Below are positions 35,613 to 44,825 of a DNA stretch of 54,623 bases, one piece after another. The position numbers and the translations under genes are program-made. The notes beneath the pieces are model-generated. The model searched no databases and had not been told where the DNA came from. It saw only the letters and a program-made list of their open reading frames with translations. This stretch comes from Clostridium sp. C8-1-8 (GTDB taxonomy: Bacteria; Bacillota; Clostridia; Clostridiales; Clostridiaceae). The stretch is taken from positions 1-54,623 of the forward strand of contig NZ_JAABNO010000034.1 of NCBI RefSeq assembly GCF_009928445.1. The letters are read 5' to 3'. How positions within the stretch are numbered: the stretch's first letter is position 1; each line of letters begins with the position of its first letter.

Positions 35613-37514
35613 TTGAAATCACAAAATAATATAGATGTTTTAGAAGATATTTTTAAAAGTGGAATGACTTTAGATTCTCAAGTCAGTGTACTTTTTGAGG
35701 TTGCTAAAAATGTCCTTGATGAAGGTGCTGTTAGAGCTAGAACTGTAAGACATAAGTTAAATAAGTATGTTAAGTCTAATAATGTTTATGAAAGACTATA
35801 CGCACTTAATAAAATAGTTTCAGATGGTAAAGGCTTAAAGGCTGTACCATCTGAAGCTAATCTTCATGAAGCCTTGGAAGATACTTATGGTTGGTTATCA
35901 GAAGAGCTAGCAAGAAAGTATATACAAAATAGGATCGAGGAGCAAGTCCAAGATGCTATAATGGAAAAGCAAGATAAATATATAGATGAAATGAAGCTAG
36001 GAATAATCAGAAAGCAAAAGGGTCCTGAAAATGCAAAGACCTTAAAAAAATATGCTCAGTTTGAAATGTTAGATGCTAAGGTTCCTAATAAAAACATAAT
36101 GAGTTTAGTTAGACCTTCTTCTTTTGAAGAGGTTATAGGACAGGAAAGAGCTATAAAATCACTAATTTCTAAGTTAGCATCACCATATCCTCAACACATA
36201 ATTCTATATGGACCTCCAGGTGTAGGTAAAACTACTGCTGCTAGATTAGCTCTAGAAGAAGCTAAGAAGCTTAGTTTTACACCATTCAATGATAAGTCTA
36301 ATTTCATAGAAGTTGATGGTACAACCTTAAGATGGGATCCTAGAGAAATAACTAATCCTTTGCTTGGATCAGTTCATGACCCAATATATCAAGGAAGCAA
36401 AAGAGACTTAGCTGAGGTTGGTGTTCCAGAACCAAAACCAGGTTTAGTTACTGATGCACACGGTGGAGTATTGTTCATCGACGAAATAGGAGAACTAGAT
36501 GATATACTTCAGAATAAGCTTTTGAAGGTACTAGAAGATAAGAGAGTAGAGTTCTCTTCTTCATACTATGATCCTGATGATGAAAACACACCAAAGTATA
36601 TAAAGTACTTGTTTGAGAATGGAGCTCCAGCAGATTTTGTTCTTATTGGTGCAACTACAAGAGATCCAGGTGAGATTAATCCTGCACTTAGATCAAGATG
36701 TACAGAGGTATATTTTGAACCTCTTACTGTAACTGATATAAAGAAGATAATATTAGATGCTGCTGAAAAGCTTCAGGTTGAGCTTGAAGCTGGAGTAGAG
36801 GAATTAATATCAAGATATACTATAGAAGGTAGAAAAGCTGTAAACATACTTGCAGACGCTTATGGATATGCATTGTACAACTTCAAGGATAATGTACCTG
36901 AGAGAGTAACTGTTTCACTGAAAGATGTGGAAGAGGTAATCTCAATAGGTAGATACATACCTTATGAAAGAGTAGACAATCAATTAAAAGCAGAAGTAGG
37001 TCATATTTATGGACTAGGGGTTTCTGGATTCCTAGGCTCAACTTTAGAAATAGAAGCCACTGTTTTTGAAGCTAAGGATAAAGGAGCTGGACAGGTTAGA
37101 TTTAACGAAACTGCTGGTTCAATGGCTAAGGATTCAGTATTTAATGCAGCTTCTGTAATAAGAAAGCTAACTGATAAAGACATTAAAGATTATGACATAC
37201 ATGTTAATGTAATTGGTGGAGGAAACATTGATGGACCTTCAGCAGGTGCAGCTATAACAGTATGTATAATAAGTGCTCTTTTAAATAAGCCTATTAGACA
37301 AGATGTAGCCGTTACTGGAGAAATATCTCTTAGAGGAAAGGTAAAGCCTGTAGGAGGAATCTTTGAAAAGGTATATGGAGCTAGAAGAAAAGGTATTAAG
37401 CTAGTTGTAGTTCCTAAGGATAATGAAAAAGAAGTTCCTATGGGATTAACTGATATAGAGGTTAAAGCTGTAGAAACTATTGAATCACTTATGGAAATAG
37501 TGTTTGAAGCATAA
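35613..37514 (+). CDS. lonC: Lon-family protease LonC (spore-type)
   Basis: 633 residues. Unlike LonA it lacks the large N-terminal substrate domain. AAA+ Walker A GPPGVGKTT at 200-208 and Walker B GGVLFIDEIGELDD near 290 are seen. The protease domain has catalytic serine in GPSAGAAITV near 545 and lysine in GKVKPVGGIFEKV near 580. TTG start with AAGGAGGAG. It matches the clostridial/Bacillus Lon-like group expressed in sporulation. Placed between rplI and dnaB. Confidence 0.88.
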   Translation: MKSQNNIDVLEDIFKSGMTLDSQVSVLFEVAKNVLDEGAVRARTVRHKLNKYVKSNNVYERLYALNKIVSDGKGLKAVPSEANLHEALEDTYGWLSEELARKYIQNRIEEQVQDAIMEKQDKYIDEMKLGIIRKQKGPENAKTLKKYAQFEMLDAKVPNKNIMSLVRPSSFEEVIGQERAIKSLISKLASPYPQHIILYGPPGVGKTTAARLALEEAKKLSFTPFNDKSNFIEVDGTTLRWDPREITNPLLGSVHDPIYQGSKRDLAEVGVPEPKPGLVTDAHGGVLFIDEIGELDDILQNKLLKVLEDKRVEFSSSYYDPDDENTPKYIKYLFENGAPADFVLIGATTRDPGEINPALRSRCTEVYFEPLTVTDIKKIILDAAEKLQVELEAGVEELISRYTIEGRKAVNILADAYGYALYNFKDNVPERVTVSLKDVEEVISIGRYIPYERVDNQLKAEVGHIYGLGVSGFLGSTLEIEATVFEAKDKGAGQVRFNETAGSMAKDSVFNAASVIRKLTDKDIKDYDIHVNVIGGGNIDGPSAGAAITVCIISALLNKPIRQDVAVTGEISLRGKVKPVGGIFEKVYGARRKGIKLVVVPKDNEKEVPMGLTDIEVKAVETIESLMEIVFEA

Positions 37515-37522
37515 GAAGCCAA

Positions 37523-37570
37523 GAGGCTGTCCATAATGTATATAAGAATGCATTATGGTCAGCCTCATTT
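37523..37570 (+). terminator. Terminator after lonC
   Basis: GAGGCTG.CCATAATG pairs with CATTATGG.CAGCCTC (15 pairs, one T-T mismatch) with a 12-base loop, followed by ATTTTAGTTT. Confidence 0.88.
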
Positions 37571-37610
37571 TAGTTTATGAAAACAGGTTTTTGTTTTTTT
37601 CATAAATCTA

Positions 37611-37639
37611 TTGATTAATTATAAAAAAGATTTCATAAT
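37611..37639 (+). promoter_or_regulatory. Promoter of dnaB
   Basis: TTGATT (37611-37616), 17-base spacer, CATAAT (37634-37639), 36 bases before the dnaB start. Confidence 0.6.
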
Positions 37640-37675
37640 ATTATATGCAAATATAATGGAGAAGGAGCGAATCAT

Positions 37676-39013
37676 ATGGAAAATACACCTATCATGAGGA
37701 GTTTACCACAGAGTATAGAAGCTGAACAATCAGTTCTTGGCTCTATGATAATCGATAGGCAAGCAATTGCTCAGGCAGCAGAAGCATTGACACCAGATGA
37801 CTTTTATAGAGAAGCTCATAAGGTTATATTTTTAAGCATATCTGAGATGATTCAAAAAGATCAACCTGTTGATTTGGTGACTCTGTTAGAATATTTGAAG
37901 GCAACAGATAGATTAGAAAAAGCAGGAGGAATGACTTATGTAACTGAAATAAGTGGGTCTGTTCCGACTACTGCTAATCTGAGCTCTTATATAAAGATAG
38001 TATCAGAGAAGGCTACTTTAAGAAAATTAATAAGATCTTCTACTGAAATAATAGAAGACTGCTATAACAGCCAAGATGATGTGGAAAAAGTAGTAGATTC
38101 CGCTGAAAAGAGAGTATTTGAAATAGGGGAAAAAAGAAATACTGGAGACTTTGAATCGTTAAGTGCAATTCTTGAAAGAGGTTTCGCAGAGATTGAAAGA
38201 CTTTTCAACAATAAGGGCTCTTTAACTGGAGTTCCATCAGGCTTCGTAGATCTAGATACTAAAACTTCAGGTTTCCAAAGAGGAGACATGGTTCTAATAG
38301 CAGCAAGACCATCAATGGGAAAGACTACCTTTGCACTTAACATCTGTGAAAATGCTGCGCTTAGAGAAGGTAAAAGTGTAGTAATATTTTCTCTAGAAAT
38401 GCCTAAGGAGCAGTTAGCTTATAAGCTTTTATGTTCTGAAGCAAACGTAGATATGGTTAGTCTTAGAACAGGTAATCTAGAAGATAAGGACTGGGAGAAC
38501 ATCGCTAGAGCAGCTGGTCCATTGTCTGCAGCTAAGATATATATAGATGATACTGCTGGTGTAACTGTAATGGAAATGAGATCTAAGTGTAGAAGACTTA
38601 AGATGGAATATGGTATAGACTTAATAATGATAGATTACCTTCAACTTATGAGTGGTAGCAGTTCATCAGATGGAAACAGACAACAAGAAGTTTCTGAAAT
38701 ATCTAGAAGTATAAAGGCTTTAGCAAAGGAAATGCAATGTCCTGTTATAGCATTATCTCAGTTGTCCCGTGCCCCTGAGCAAAGAGCTGACCATAGACCT
38801 ATGCTATCTGACCTTAGAGAATCAGGTTCTATAGAGCAGGATGCTGACTTAGTTATGTTCTTGTATAGAGATGAATACTATAACAAGGAGACTGAAGATA
38901 AAAATATTGGTGAATGTATAATTGCTAAGCACAGAAATGGTGAAGTTGGTACAGTTAAGCTAGCATGGTTAGGACAATACAGTAAGTTTGGTAATCTTGA
39001 TGTGGTACATTAA
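37676..39013 (+). CDS. dnaB: Replicative DNA helicase DnaB (DnaC in Bacillus naming)
   Basis: 445 residues: N-terminal helical domain (LPQSIEAEQSVLGSMI at 10-25), linker, RecA-like C-terminal domain with Walker A ARPSMGKTTFAL near 207, Walker B LIMIDYLQLM near 318, and the arginine finger region KHRNGEVGTVKLAW. Hexameric helicase of the replication fork. No intein is seen. GAAGGAG ribosome binding site. Confidence 0.97.
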   Translation: MENTPIMRSLPQSIEAEQSVLGSMIIDRQAIAQAAEALTPDDFYREAHKVIFLSISEMIQKDQPVDLVTLLEYLKATDRLEKAGGMTYVTEISGSVPTTANLSSYIKIVSEKATLRKLIRSSTEIIEDCYNSQDDVEKVVDSAEKRVFEIGEKRNTGDFESLSAILERGFAEIERLFNNKGSLTGVPSGFVDLDTKTSGFQRGDMVLIAARPSMGKTTFALNICENAALREGKSVVIFSLEMPKEQLAYKLLCSEANVDMVSLRTGNLEDKDWENIARAAGPLSAAKIYIDDTAGVTVMEMRSKCRRLKMEYGIDLIMIDYLQLMSGSSSSDGNRQQEVSEISRSIKALAKEMQCPVIALSQLSRAPEQRADHRPMLSDLRESGSIEQDADLVMFLYRDEYYNKETEDKNIGECIIAKHRNGEVGTVKLAWLGQYSKFGNLDVVH

Positions 39014-39044
39014 TGAGAAATATGAAGAGTTTTATGGTAAATAA

Positions 39045-39254
39045 AAACGAGAGGTGAATAACAATTATGGAATGTGACGGGCATAGTTGCTTAAAACACA
39101 TTAAAAAACTAAATACTAAGAAGTAGAAGGAAGCAACTAAAGGTGTACAACTTCTGTTTGAACAATTAAGGTTTCAAATATGCAGTGGTACAGCTATAAG
39201 TCACTAATAAATGTTATTAACTTATATGCCTTCCTTCTACATGAGGAGGAAAGG
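39045..39254 (+). promoter_or_regulatory. Structured mgtE leader, candidate Mg2+ riboswitch with translational switch
   Basis: Nested helices are visible: GTGAC/GTCAC (39074-39078, 39200-39204), GCATA/TATGC (39081-39085, 39179-39183) and TAGTTGCTT/AAGCAACTA (39084-39092, 39131-39139). A competing 11-base-pair helix GTAGAAGGAAG (39123-39133) / CTTCCTTCTAC (39230-39240) shares AAG with the last one. When free, CCTTCCT (39229-39235) can pair with the ribosome binding site in AGGAGGAAAGG (39244-39254). The order of helices and AAGG...ATGCAG resemble the M-box, but its GGCTCC hairpin is missing, so it is a divergent M-box or a different class. Confidence 0.65.
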
Positions 39255-39259
39255 TAAAA

Positions 39260-40600
39260 ATGAAGACTTTCAACAAGGAAGAATTAAAGGAATTATTATT
39301 AACACAAGAACCTAATACTTTAGAGGAAATATTTGAAGAAATACATCCAGTAGATATATTAGATGCCTTAAGAGACTTAGAGGATGATAAATATATTATA
39401 TTAAAAAAGCTTCCAAACTGGCTTGTTGCAGATATATTTGAGGAAATGGATGAGGATGAACAACAAGAAGCCTTAAATATTTTCTCGGAAATAGATCAGT
39501 TTAAGATAATAAATGAGATGAGCTCCGATGAAATAACGGACCTTCTTGGTAATCTAGAGCCAGATAGGGTAGATAGATTCTTAGGTAATATAGACAAAGA
39601 AGAGGCTGAAGAGGTTAAGGAACTACTTACCTATGAAGAAGATACCGCTGGTGGTATCATGGCCACAGAGTTTATAGCAATAAAAGAAGGAATGACAGTA
39701 ATAGATACCTTAGGCTATCTACAAACCACTGGACTGGATGCTGAGACTGTTTATTATTTATATGTATTAGACAGTAATGAAGTATTGACTGGGATATTAT
39801 CTTTAAGAGACTTAGTTACAGCTACCTTTGACACAAGGATAAGCGATATAATGACAACCAGTGTAAAGAGCATACCGGTTAATATGGACCAGGAGGAAGT
39901 TGCTAATATATTTCAAAAGTACGGATTCCAAGCTATGCCAGTTGTTGATAGCCTAGGAGAGATGCTTGGAGTAATAACCTTTGATGATATCATAGATATA
40001 GTAAGAGAAGAGGATAATGAAGATATTTATCGTCTAGGAGGTCTTAGTGAAGGGGAAGCAGTAGATGGTCCAGTAATTGACTCAGTAAAGAGCAGACTTC
40101 CATGGCTTCTAGTAAACCTAGTTACCGCTATAATAGCAGGTGCTACAGTAGGACTATTCAGTTCTACTATTGACAAGTTAGTAATACTAGCTACCTTTAA
40201 TCCAATAATAGCAGGTATGGGTGGTAATGCGGGAACTCAGAGTCTTACTCTTATAGTTAGAGGTATAGCTTTAGGAGAACTTAGTAAGGAAAATGCTAAG
40301 CGAGTATTTTTGAAAGAAGTTATAGCAGGCTTGATCAATGGTATTGCTATTGGAGTTGTAGTAGCTATACTTGGTTTAATCTGGGCTAACAAGCCAATAT
40401 TCGGTTTAGTTGTGGGAGTAGCTATGATATTAAATATGTCTTTAGCAACCATAGTAGGATATTTAGTTCCTGTTACGCTAAAGAAGCTAAATGTAGATCC
40501 AGCACTTGCTTCAGCTGTATTTGTTACAACCTTTACTGATGTTTGCGGATTCTTCTTCTTCTTAGGATTGGCTACAATGTTCCTTAAGTACTTGATGTAG
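39260..40600 (+). CDS. mgtE: Magnesium channel MgtE
   Basis: 446 residues: N-terminal helical superfamily domain (1-130, many acidic residues such as EEMDEDEQQEAL), two CBS domains (about 135-255), a connecting helix, then five membrane helices (about 280-446) with the pore segment NPIIAGMGGNAGTQSL. It closes when cytoplasmic Mg2+ is high. AGGAGG lies 10 bases before the ATG and can be hidden by the leader. Followed by a bidirectional terminator. Confidence 0.97.
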   Translation: MKTFNKEELKELLLTQEPNTLEEIFEEIHPVDILDALRDLEDDKYIILKKLPNWLVADIFEEMDEDEQQEALNIFSEIDQFKIINEMSSDEITDLLGNLEPDRVDRFLGNIDKEEAEEVKELLTYEEDTAGGIMATEFIAIKEGMTVIDTLGYLQTTGLDAETVYYLYVLDSNEVLTGILSLRDLVTATFDTRISDIMTTSVKSIPVNMDQEEVANIFQKYGFQAMPVVDSLGEMLGVITFDDIIDIVREEDNEDIYRLGGLSEGEAVDGPVIDSVKSRLPWLLVNLVTAIIAGATVGLFSSTIDKLVILATFNPIIAGMGGNAGTQSLTLIVRGIALGELSKENAKRVFLKEVIAGLINGIAIGVVVAILGLIWANKPIFGLVVGVAMILNMSLATIVGYLVPVTLKKLNVDPALASAVFVTTFTDVCGFFFFLGLATMFLKYLM

Positions 40601-40660
40601 TTTTTAGATATATTTAAGAATGTTGTTTATAGTAAAACTTTATATTATATAGATTTATAA

Positions 40661-40700
40661 AAAAGACATCCTATTTTAGATAAAGTAGGGTGTCTTTTTA
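40661..40700. terminator. Bidirectional terminator between mgtE and the hsp20-like gene
   Basis: AAAAGACATCCTA pairs with TAGGGTGTCTTTT (one G-T pair), with T runs on both exits. It suits the two convergent genes. Confidence 0.9.
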
Positions 40701-40741
40701 CTATGTTTAGAAATGCTGCTTTACAGAGCCTCATTATTAAA

Positions 40742-41140
40742 TTATTGATATTTAGATATTTTAATTTTCAAACAGGATTTTGAAAAATCCATAAAACTTA
40801 TATTAGCACTAGCCTCTCGTATGTAAACGCCTCGTCTAAAATAATCCCAATGACTATTATTGCAATTGGTCCTGAGCTCTTTAGGAATAAATTTAAGTTT
40901 CTTCACATTTATAGTAAGCACATTTGCTATATACTCCAATTTTATATTTTTCTTTTTTACACCGGGCAGATAAGCAGAAACAAAATAGAATTCACCATTC
41001 TCATATACGTCTAAATCAATACAGTGACTTGTAGGTACTAAATTAATAGAATTTTTATTAAAAACTTCATCAAAGAGAATTTTAAAGAAGGTGTTGCTTT
41101 CCATGAACTGACCGGAGTCTATAAAGTTCAAACTTGTCAA
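40742..41140 (-). CDS. Divergent Hsp20/alpha-crystallin-like protein
   Basis: 132 residues with TTG start and AAGGAGG 8 bases upstream. The segment DVYENGEFYFVSAYLPGVKK followed by NIKLEYIANVLTINVKK matches the alpha-crystallin pattern (AxLPGv...I.v......L.I). It then has FRRGVYIREASANISFMDFS in place of the usual F.R.f.LP....i. The C-terminal IxI motif is only loosely kept (KIKISKYQ). It may be a small heat-shock chaperone or a spore-coat protein of the CotM type. Head-on to replication. Confidence 0.7.
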   Translation of the reverse strand: MTSLNFIDSGQFMESNTFFKILFDEVFNKNSINLVPTSHCIDLDVYENGEFYFVSAYLPGVKKKNIKLEYIANVLTINVKKLKFIPKELRTNCNNSHWDYFRRGVYIREASANISFMDFSKSCLKIKISKYQ

Positions 41141-41778
41141 AGAGCTCGCCTCCTTATTTTTGTTGTGTAAAAAAATGTGGTTTACATTGAGCTATGGACT
41201 TCTTAAAAGCATACAAAGTATAAAAAAGATAAATTATATCACCTGCCAGATTTTTTAAAAGTAAATTCTGAAAATGTATATTGTTTATAAAGCAAGGGAT
41301 TCATCTTTGATTAGTTTATGATTAATATAAAATTATATATTGAAGGATTGTTGGGCAAGTATATAGATAATATAAGCCGAGCATAATATTTCTAATATGG
41401 GTAGTATAGATTAAGTTGATTTCAACTTATAAATATAGAATTATAGAGATTTATTATAATTTTGTTATTGGGTATAATTAGTATAATAAGAATTATAAAA
41501 TATTTTTTCAAAACTAAAATTTTATATAAAATTATATATAAGCAACTGTGCTATTCTTATAAAATAATAAAGCTTAGATTTTACTAATATTCAAGGGTAA
41601 AGATCCATAACTATAGGATTCAGTGAAGAAGTTACTTAAGAAATTTTGTATATATGTGATTATGCTTTTATGTAATGTATAGAAGTTTCAATTGAGCTTT
41701 AACTTTCGATAGGAATACTTTATTAAAACTTAATAGTTGAAGTTGGATAACTACATTAGAAATATGAGAGGTGATAAA
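41141..41778. other. Divergent AT-rich intergenic region before glpK
   Basis: No gene is seen. A promoter-like TTGTTA/TAATAA pair (16-base spacer) lies near 41463-41490, far upstream of glpK. No clear riboswitch or terminator. Confidence 0.4.
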
Positions 41779-43275
41779 GTGGATAAATATATTATGTCAT
41801 TAGATCAAGGAACTACTAGTTCTAGGTGCATCATATTTGATAAAGAAGGAAATATACAATCAATAGGTCAGAAAGAGTTTAAGCAAATATATCCCAAGGC
41901 TGGATGGGTGGAACATGATCCTATGGAAATATGGTCTACCCAATATGGAGTGGCTATTGAGGCTATGGCTAAAATAGGTATACAGGCTTCTCAAGTTGCT
42001 GCGATAGGGATAACGAATCAAAGAGAGACGACTATAGTATGGGATAAAAATACTGGAGTTCCTATATATAATGCCATAGTATGGCAGTGTAAAAGAACTG
42101 CAGAGTATTGCGATGAAATTAAGTTTAGAGGTTACGAAGATAAGATAATAAGTAAAACTGGTCTCAAGGTGGATTCCTACTTTTCAGCTTCTAAGATTGC
42201 ATGGATACTGGACAATGTAGAAGGCGCTAGAGAAAAGGCTGAAGAGGGCAATTTACTTTTTGGAACAGTGGATTCTTGGCTTATATGGAAGCTTACAAAT
42301 GGAGCTGTACACGTAACAGACTATTCAAATGCATCAAGAACCTTACTATATAATATATATGACTTATGTTGGGATAAGGAGCTTCTAGAGTTGTTTAATA
42401 TCCCTAAAAGTATGATGCCTGAGGTAAGAAGCTCAAGTGGATTGTTTGCCACTACAAGTGAGAGACTGTTTGGTGGTGAGATTCCAATATGCGGAGTAGC
42501 AGGAGATCAGCAATCAGCTTTATTTGGACAAACTTGCTATGAAGAAGGAACAGTAAAGAATACTTATGGAACAGGGTGCTTTATGCTTATGAACACTGGA
42601 AAGAAGCCAGTGAAGTCACAGAAGGGACTGCTTACTACCATAGCTTGGGGAATTGACGGAGAGGTAACCTATGCTTTAGAAGGAAGCGTTTTTGTAGCTG
42701 GAGCGGCAGTGCAATGGCTTAGGGATGAGATGAAGCTTATAAATTCATCTAAGGAATCTGAGGACTATGCATGGGTAGTAGAGGATACAAATGGAGTTTA
42801 TTTTATTCCTGCCTTTGTGGGCTTAGGAGCTCCATATTGGGATCAGTATGCTAGAGGTATGATAACAGGCTTGACTAGAGGCGCTAAAAAGGAGCATATA
42901 ATACGATCAGTATTAGAGTCTATAGCTTATCAAACCTATGATATACTAAAAGCAATGGAAGAAGACTCAAATATAAAACTAAGAGCTTTAAAGGTTGATG
43001 GAGGTGCATCTTCTAATAACTTTTTAATGCAGTTCCAAGCTGATTTAATAGATACTAAGGTATATAGACCAAAGGTAATAGAAACTACAGCCTTAGGCGC
43101 TGCATACTTAGCAGGACTTTCCGTTGGCTACTGGAGAGATATAGAAGATATAAAAACTAATTGGAAGGTAGGCAAGGAATTCAATCCATGTATGAGTGAA
43201 GAAAGAAGAGAAAGCTTTTTAAAGGGCTGGAATAAAGCGGTTAAGAAGGCCTTAACTGAAAATTGTGGCGAATAG
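41779..43275 (+). CDS. glpK: Glycerol kinase
   Basis: FGGY-family kinase making glycerol-3-phosphate; 498 residues from the GTG at 41779 (GAGAGGTGA upstream), after which it reads DKYIMSLDQGTTSSR. The frame opens 14 codons earlier without a good ribosome binding site. FGGY signatures are intact: YGTGCFMLMNTG near 265 and the C-terminal DGGASSNNFLMQFQADL near 410. No glpF or glpD is adjacent. Confidence 0.97.
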   Translation: MDKYIMSLDQGTTSSRCIIFDKEGNIQSIGQKEFKQIYPKAGWVEHDPMEIWSTQYGVAIEAMAKIGIQASQVAAIGITNQRETTIVWDKNTGVPIYNAIVWQCKRTAEYCDEIKFRGYEDKIISKTGLKVDSYFSASKIAWILDNVEGAREKAEEGNLLFGTVDSWLIWKLTNGAVHVTDYSNASRTLLYNIYDLCWDKELLELFNIPKSMMPEVRSSSGLFATTSERLFGGEIPICGVAGDQQSALFGQTCYEEGTVKNTYGTGCFMLMNTGKKPVKSQKGLLTTIAWGIDGEVTYALEGSVFVAGAAVQWLRDEMKLINSSKESEDYAWVVEDTNGVYFIPAFVGLGAPYWDQYARGMITGLTRGAKKEHIIRSVLESIAYQTYDILKAMEEDSNIKLRALKVDGGASSNNFLMQFQADLIDTKVYRPKVIETTALGAAYLAGLSVGYWRDIEDIKTNWKVGKEFNPCMSEERRESFLKGWNKAVKKALTENCGE

Positions 43276-43374
43276 CTAATTGATTATAAGCATAAGCTAT
43301 GATTTAATTTCAACTACAATGAAGCATTGAGTGATAAAATAAGGTTTAATTTATATTTAATGAGGTGAAGGCAT

Positions 43375-44175
43375 ATGGATAAAAAGTTAGGATTTATTGG
43401 TTGTGGCAACATGGGAGCAGCAATGGTTGGTGGCATTATTAATTCTGGAATTGTCTCAAAGGAGAATATAATAGCTTCAACTAAAACTAAGAGCTCCTCT
43501 GAAGCTCTAGAAAGTAAGTTTGGTATAAGAACTACCACTGATAATAAGAAAATAGCTGAAGAGGCAGATATAATATTCTTAGCTGTAAAGCCATTCATGT
43601 ATGAGGCTGTAATTGAAGAAATAAGAGATTTAATTAAAAAGGATGCTATAGTAGTTACAATTGCTGCAGGAATCGAGATAGATAAGGTTAAAGCTTGGTT
43701 TAACAGAGACATAAAGCTTATAAAAACTATGCCTAATACACCTGCTTTGGTAGGAGAAGGAATGAGTGCTATATGCCCATCTGATAATGTACCACAGGAG
43801 GAACTTGAATACATAATAAGCATATTCAATTCCTTTGGAAAAACTGAAATTCTAGGAGAAAGTGATTTTCATGGATTCATAGCTCTTTGTGGATCATCTC
43901 CAGCCTATGTATTTATGTTTATAGAAGCCATGGGGGATGCTGCAGTTAAGATGGGAATACCAAGAAAGAAGGCCTATAGGCTTGCAGCTCAAGCGGTTTT
44001 AGGTTCAGCTAAGATGGTATTAGAGACAGAAAAACATCCTGGGGAACTTAAAGATATGGTTTGTTCACCAAGAGGTACGACAATAGAGGCGGTAATAGAG
44101 CTTGAAAAGAGTGGGATGAGATCGTCTATAATAAAAGCTATGGAAAAGTGTGAAGAAAAGTCTAAGAATATGTAA
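43375..44175 (+). CDS. proC: Pyrroline-5-carboxylate reductase
   Basis: Last step of proline synthesis, 266 residues. It has the NAD(P) Rossmann motif GFIGCGNMGAAMVGG at 6-20, then KTMPNTPALVGEGMSA near 118 and the C-terminal signature HPGELKDMVCSPRGTTIEAV near 222-241. AGGTGAAGG upstream of the ATG. Monocistronic; terminator at 44340-44380. Confidence 0.97.
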   Translation: MDKKLGFIGCGNMGAAMVGGIINSGIVSKENIIASTKTKSSSEALESKFGIRTTTDNKKIAEEADIIFLAVKPFMYEAVIEEIRDLIKKDAIVVTIAAGIEIDKVKAWFNRDIKLIKTMPNTPALVGEGMSAICPSDNVPQEELEYIISIFNSFGKTEILGESDFHGFIALCGSSPAYVFMFIEAMGDAAVKMGIPRKKAYRLAAQAVLGSAKMVLETEKHPGELKDMVCSPRGTTIEAVIELEKSGMRSSIIKAMEKCEEKSKNM

Positions 44176-44202
44176 TATTAAAAAAGCTCTGTTAAAGTAC
44201 TG

Positions 44203-44298
44203 TGTTGAAATTAAGTGGTCAGTCATCTGATGCTTAGATGAGCTTGCGCTAATTACTCACTCATATAGCACCTCTTTCATGACCACTTAATTTCAACA
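44203..44298. mobile_element. MITE-like element with 19-base terminal inverted repeats
   Basis: TGTTGAAATTAAGTGGTCA at 44203-44221 and its exact reverse complement at 44280-44298 enclose a 58-base core with a TCATCT/AGATGA hairpin. There is no coding capacity. A related partial copy lies at 20960-20998 on the other strand. I see no clear target-site duplication. Confidence 0.65.
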
Positions 44299-44339
44299 AT
44301 ATTATTAAACATAATCGAAAAATAATGATTAATATTTGA

Positions 44340-44380
44340 AAAGCCTGAAGTATGCTATTTTGTACTTCGGGCTTTTTTAT
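44340..44380 (+). terminator. Terminator downstream of proC
   Basis: AAAGCCTGAAGTA/TACTTCGGGCTTT, 13 pairs with one T-G pair, then TTTT. The MITE-like element sits between it and the proC stop. Confidence 0.92.
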
Positions 44381-44422
44381 TACTTTAGCATTTAAAGAAA
44401 ATCACCTGCTAAGGGTGTGTTC

Positions 44423-44492
44423 CTGACTCTTTAAGAAAGTACAATTTTTTCTGGCTATCCCAGGTAACCTTAAGATTGTAGGTCAGCTTTTT
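44423..44492 (+). other. Structured region with T-rich exit before trhO
   Basis: Nested pairings CTGAC/GTCAG (44423-44427, 44482-44486), TACAAT/ATTGTA (44440-44445, 44475-44480) and CTGG/CCAG (44451-44454, 44460-44463) are followed by CTTTTTATT. It looks like a terminator-type hairpin of an unassigned transcript or leader. No promoter is evident. Confidence 0.45.
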
Positions 44493-44825
44493 ATTATATG
44501 CAGTAAAAAGTAAAAACTATTAATCTGTAAAACTTGAGGATAAACTGTGAGGCATCATTAAAAAGTGCTACCTTGGTAGTTATTATAGGAATAAGTTAAT
44601 AAATAGTATTAGTTGATATAAATTATCATTTACAATAAGTGAATTTTGATATATCATAATTAGAGAAAAACAACTAAAAAATTAGTTTATTCAGTATAGG
44701 TGGTTATCAATATGAAAATAACTCCTACACTTACATATAAGATCAAGTAAAAAATATGTGTTTGTTGAAAAGGTTTGGCTCTTTTAAAGACAGTCAAAAG
44801 TTTTAATTATAATGAGGTGATTTAT

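Noticed and set aside
39184..39204. T-box-like string GTGGTAC in the mgtE leader
   Set aside because: The rest of a T-box (specifier stem, ACCGCG, antiterminator-terminator pair) is absent, and mgtE is not an amino-acid gene.
43314..43829. 171-codon minus-strand ORF over proC
   Set aside because: Antisense shadow of proC; the opposite frame has all family motifs.
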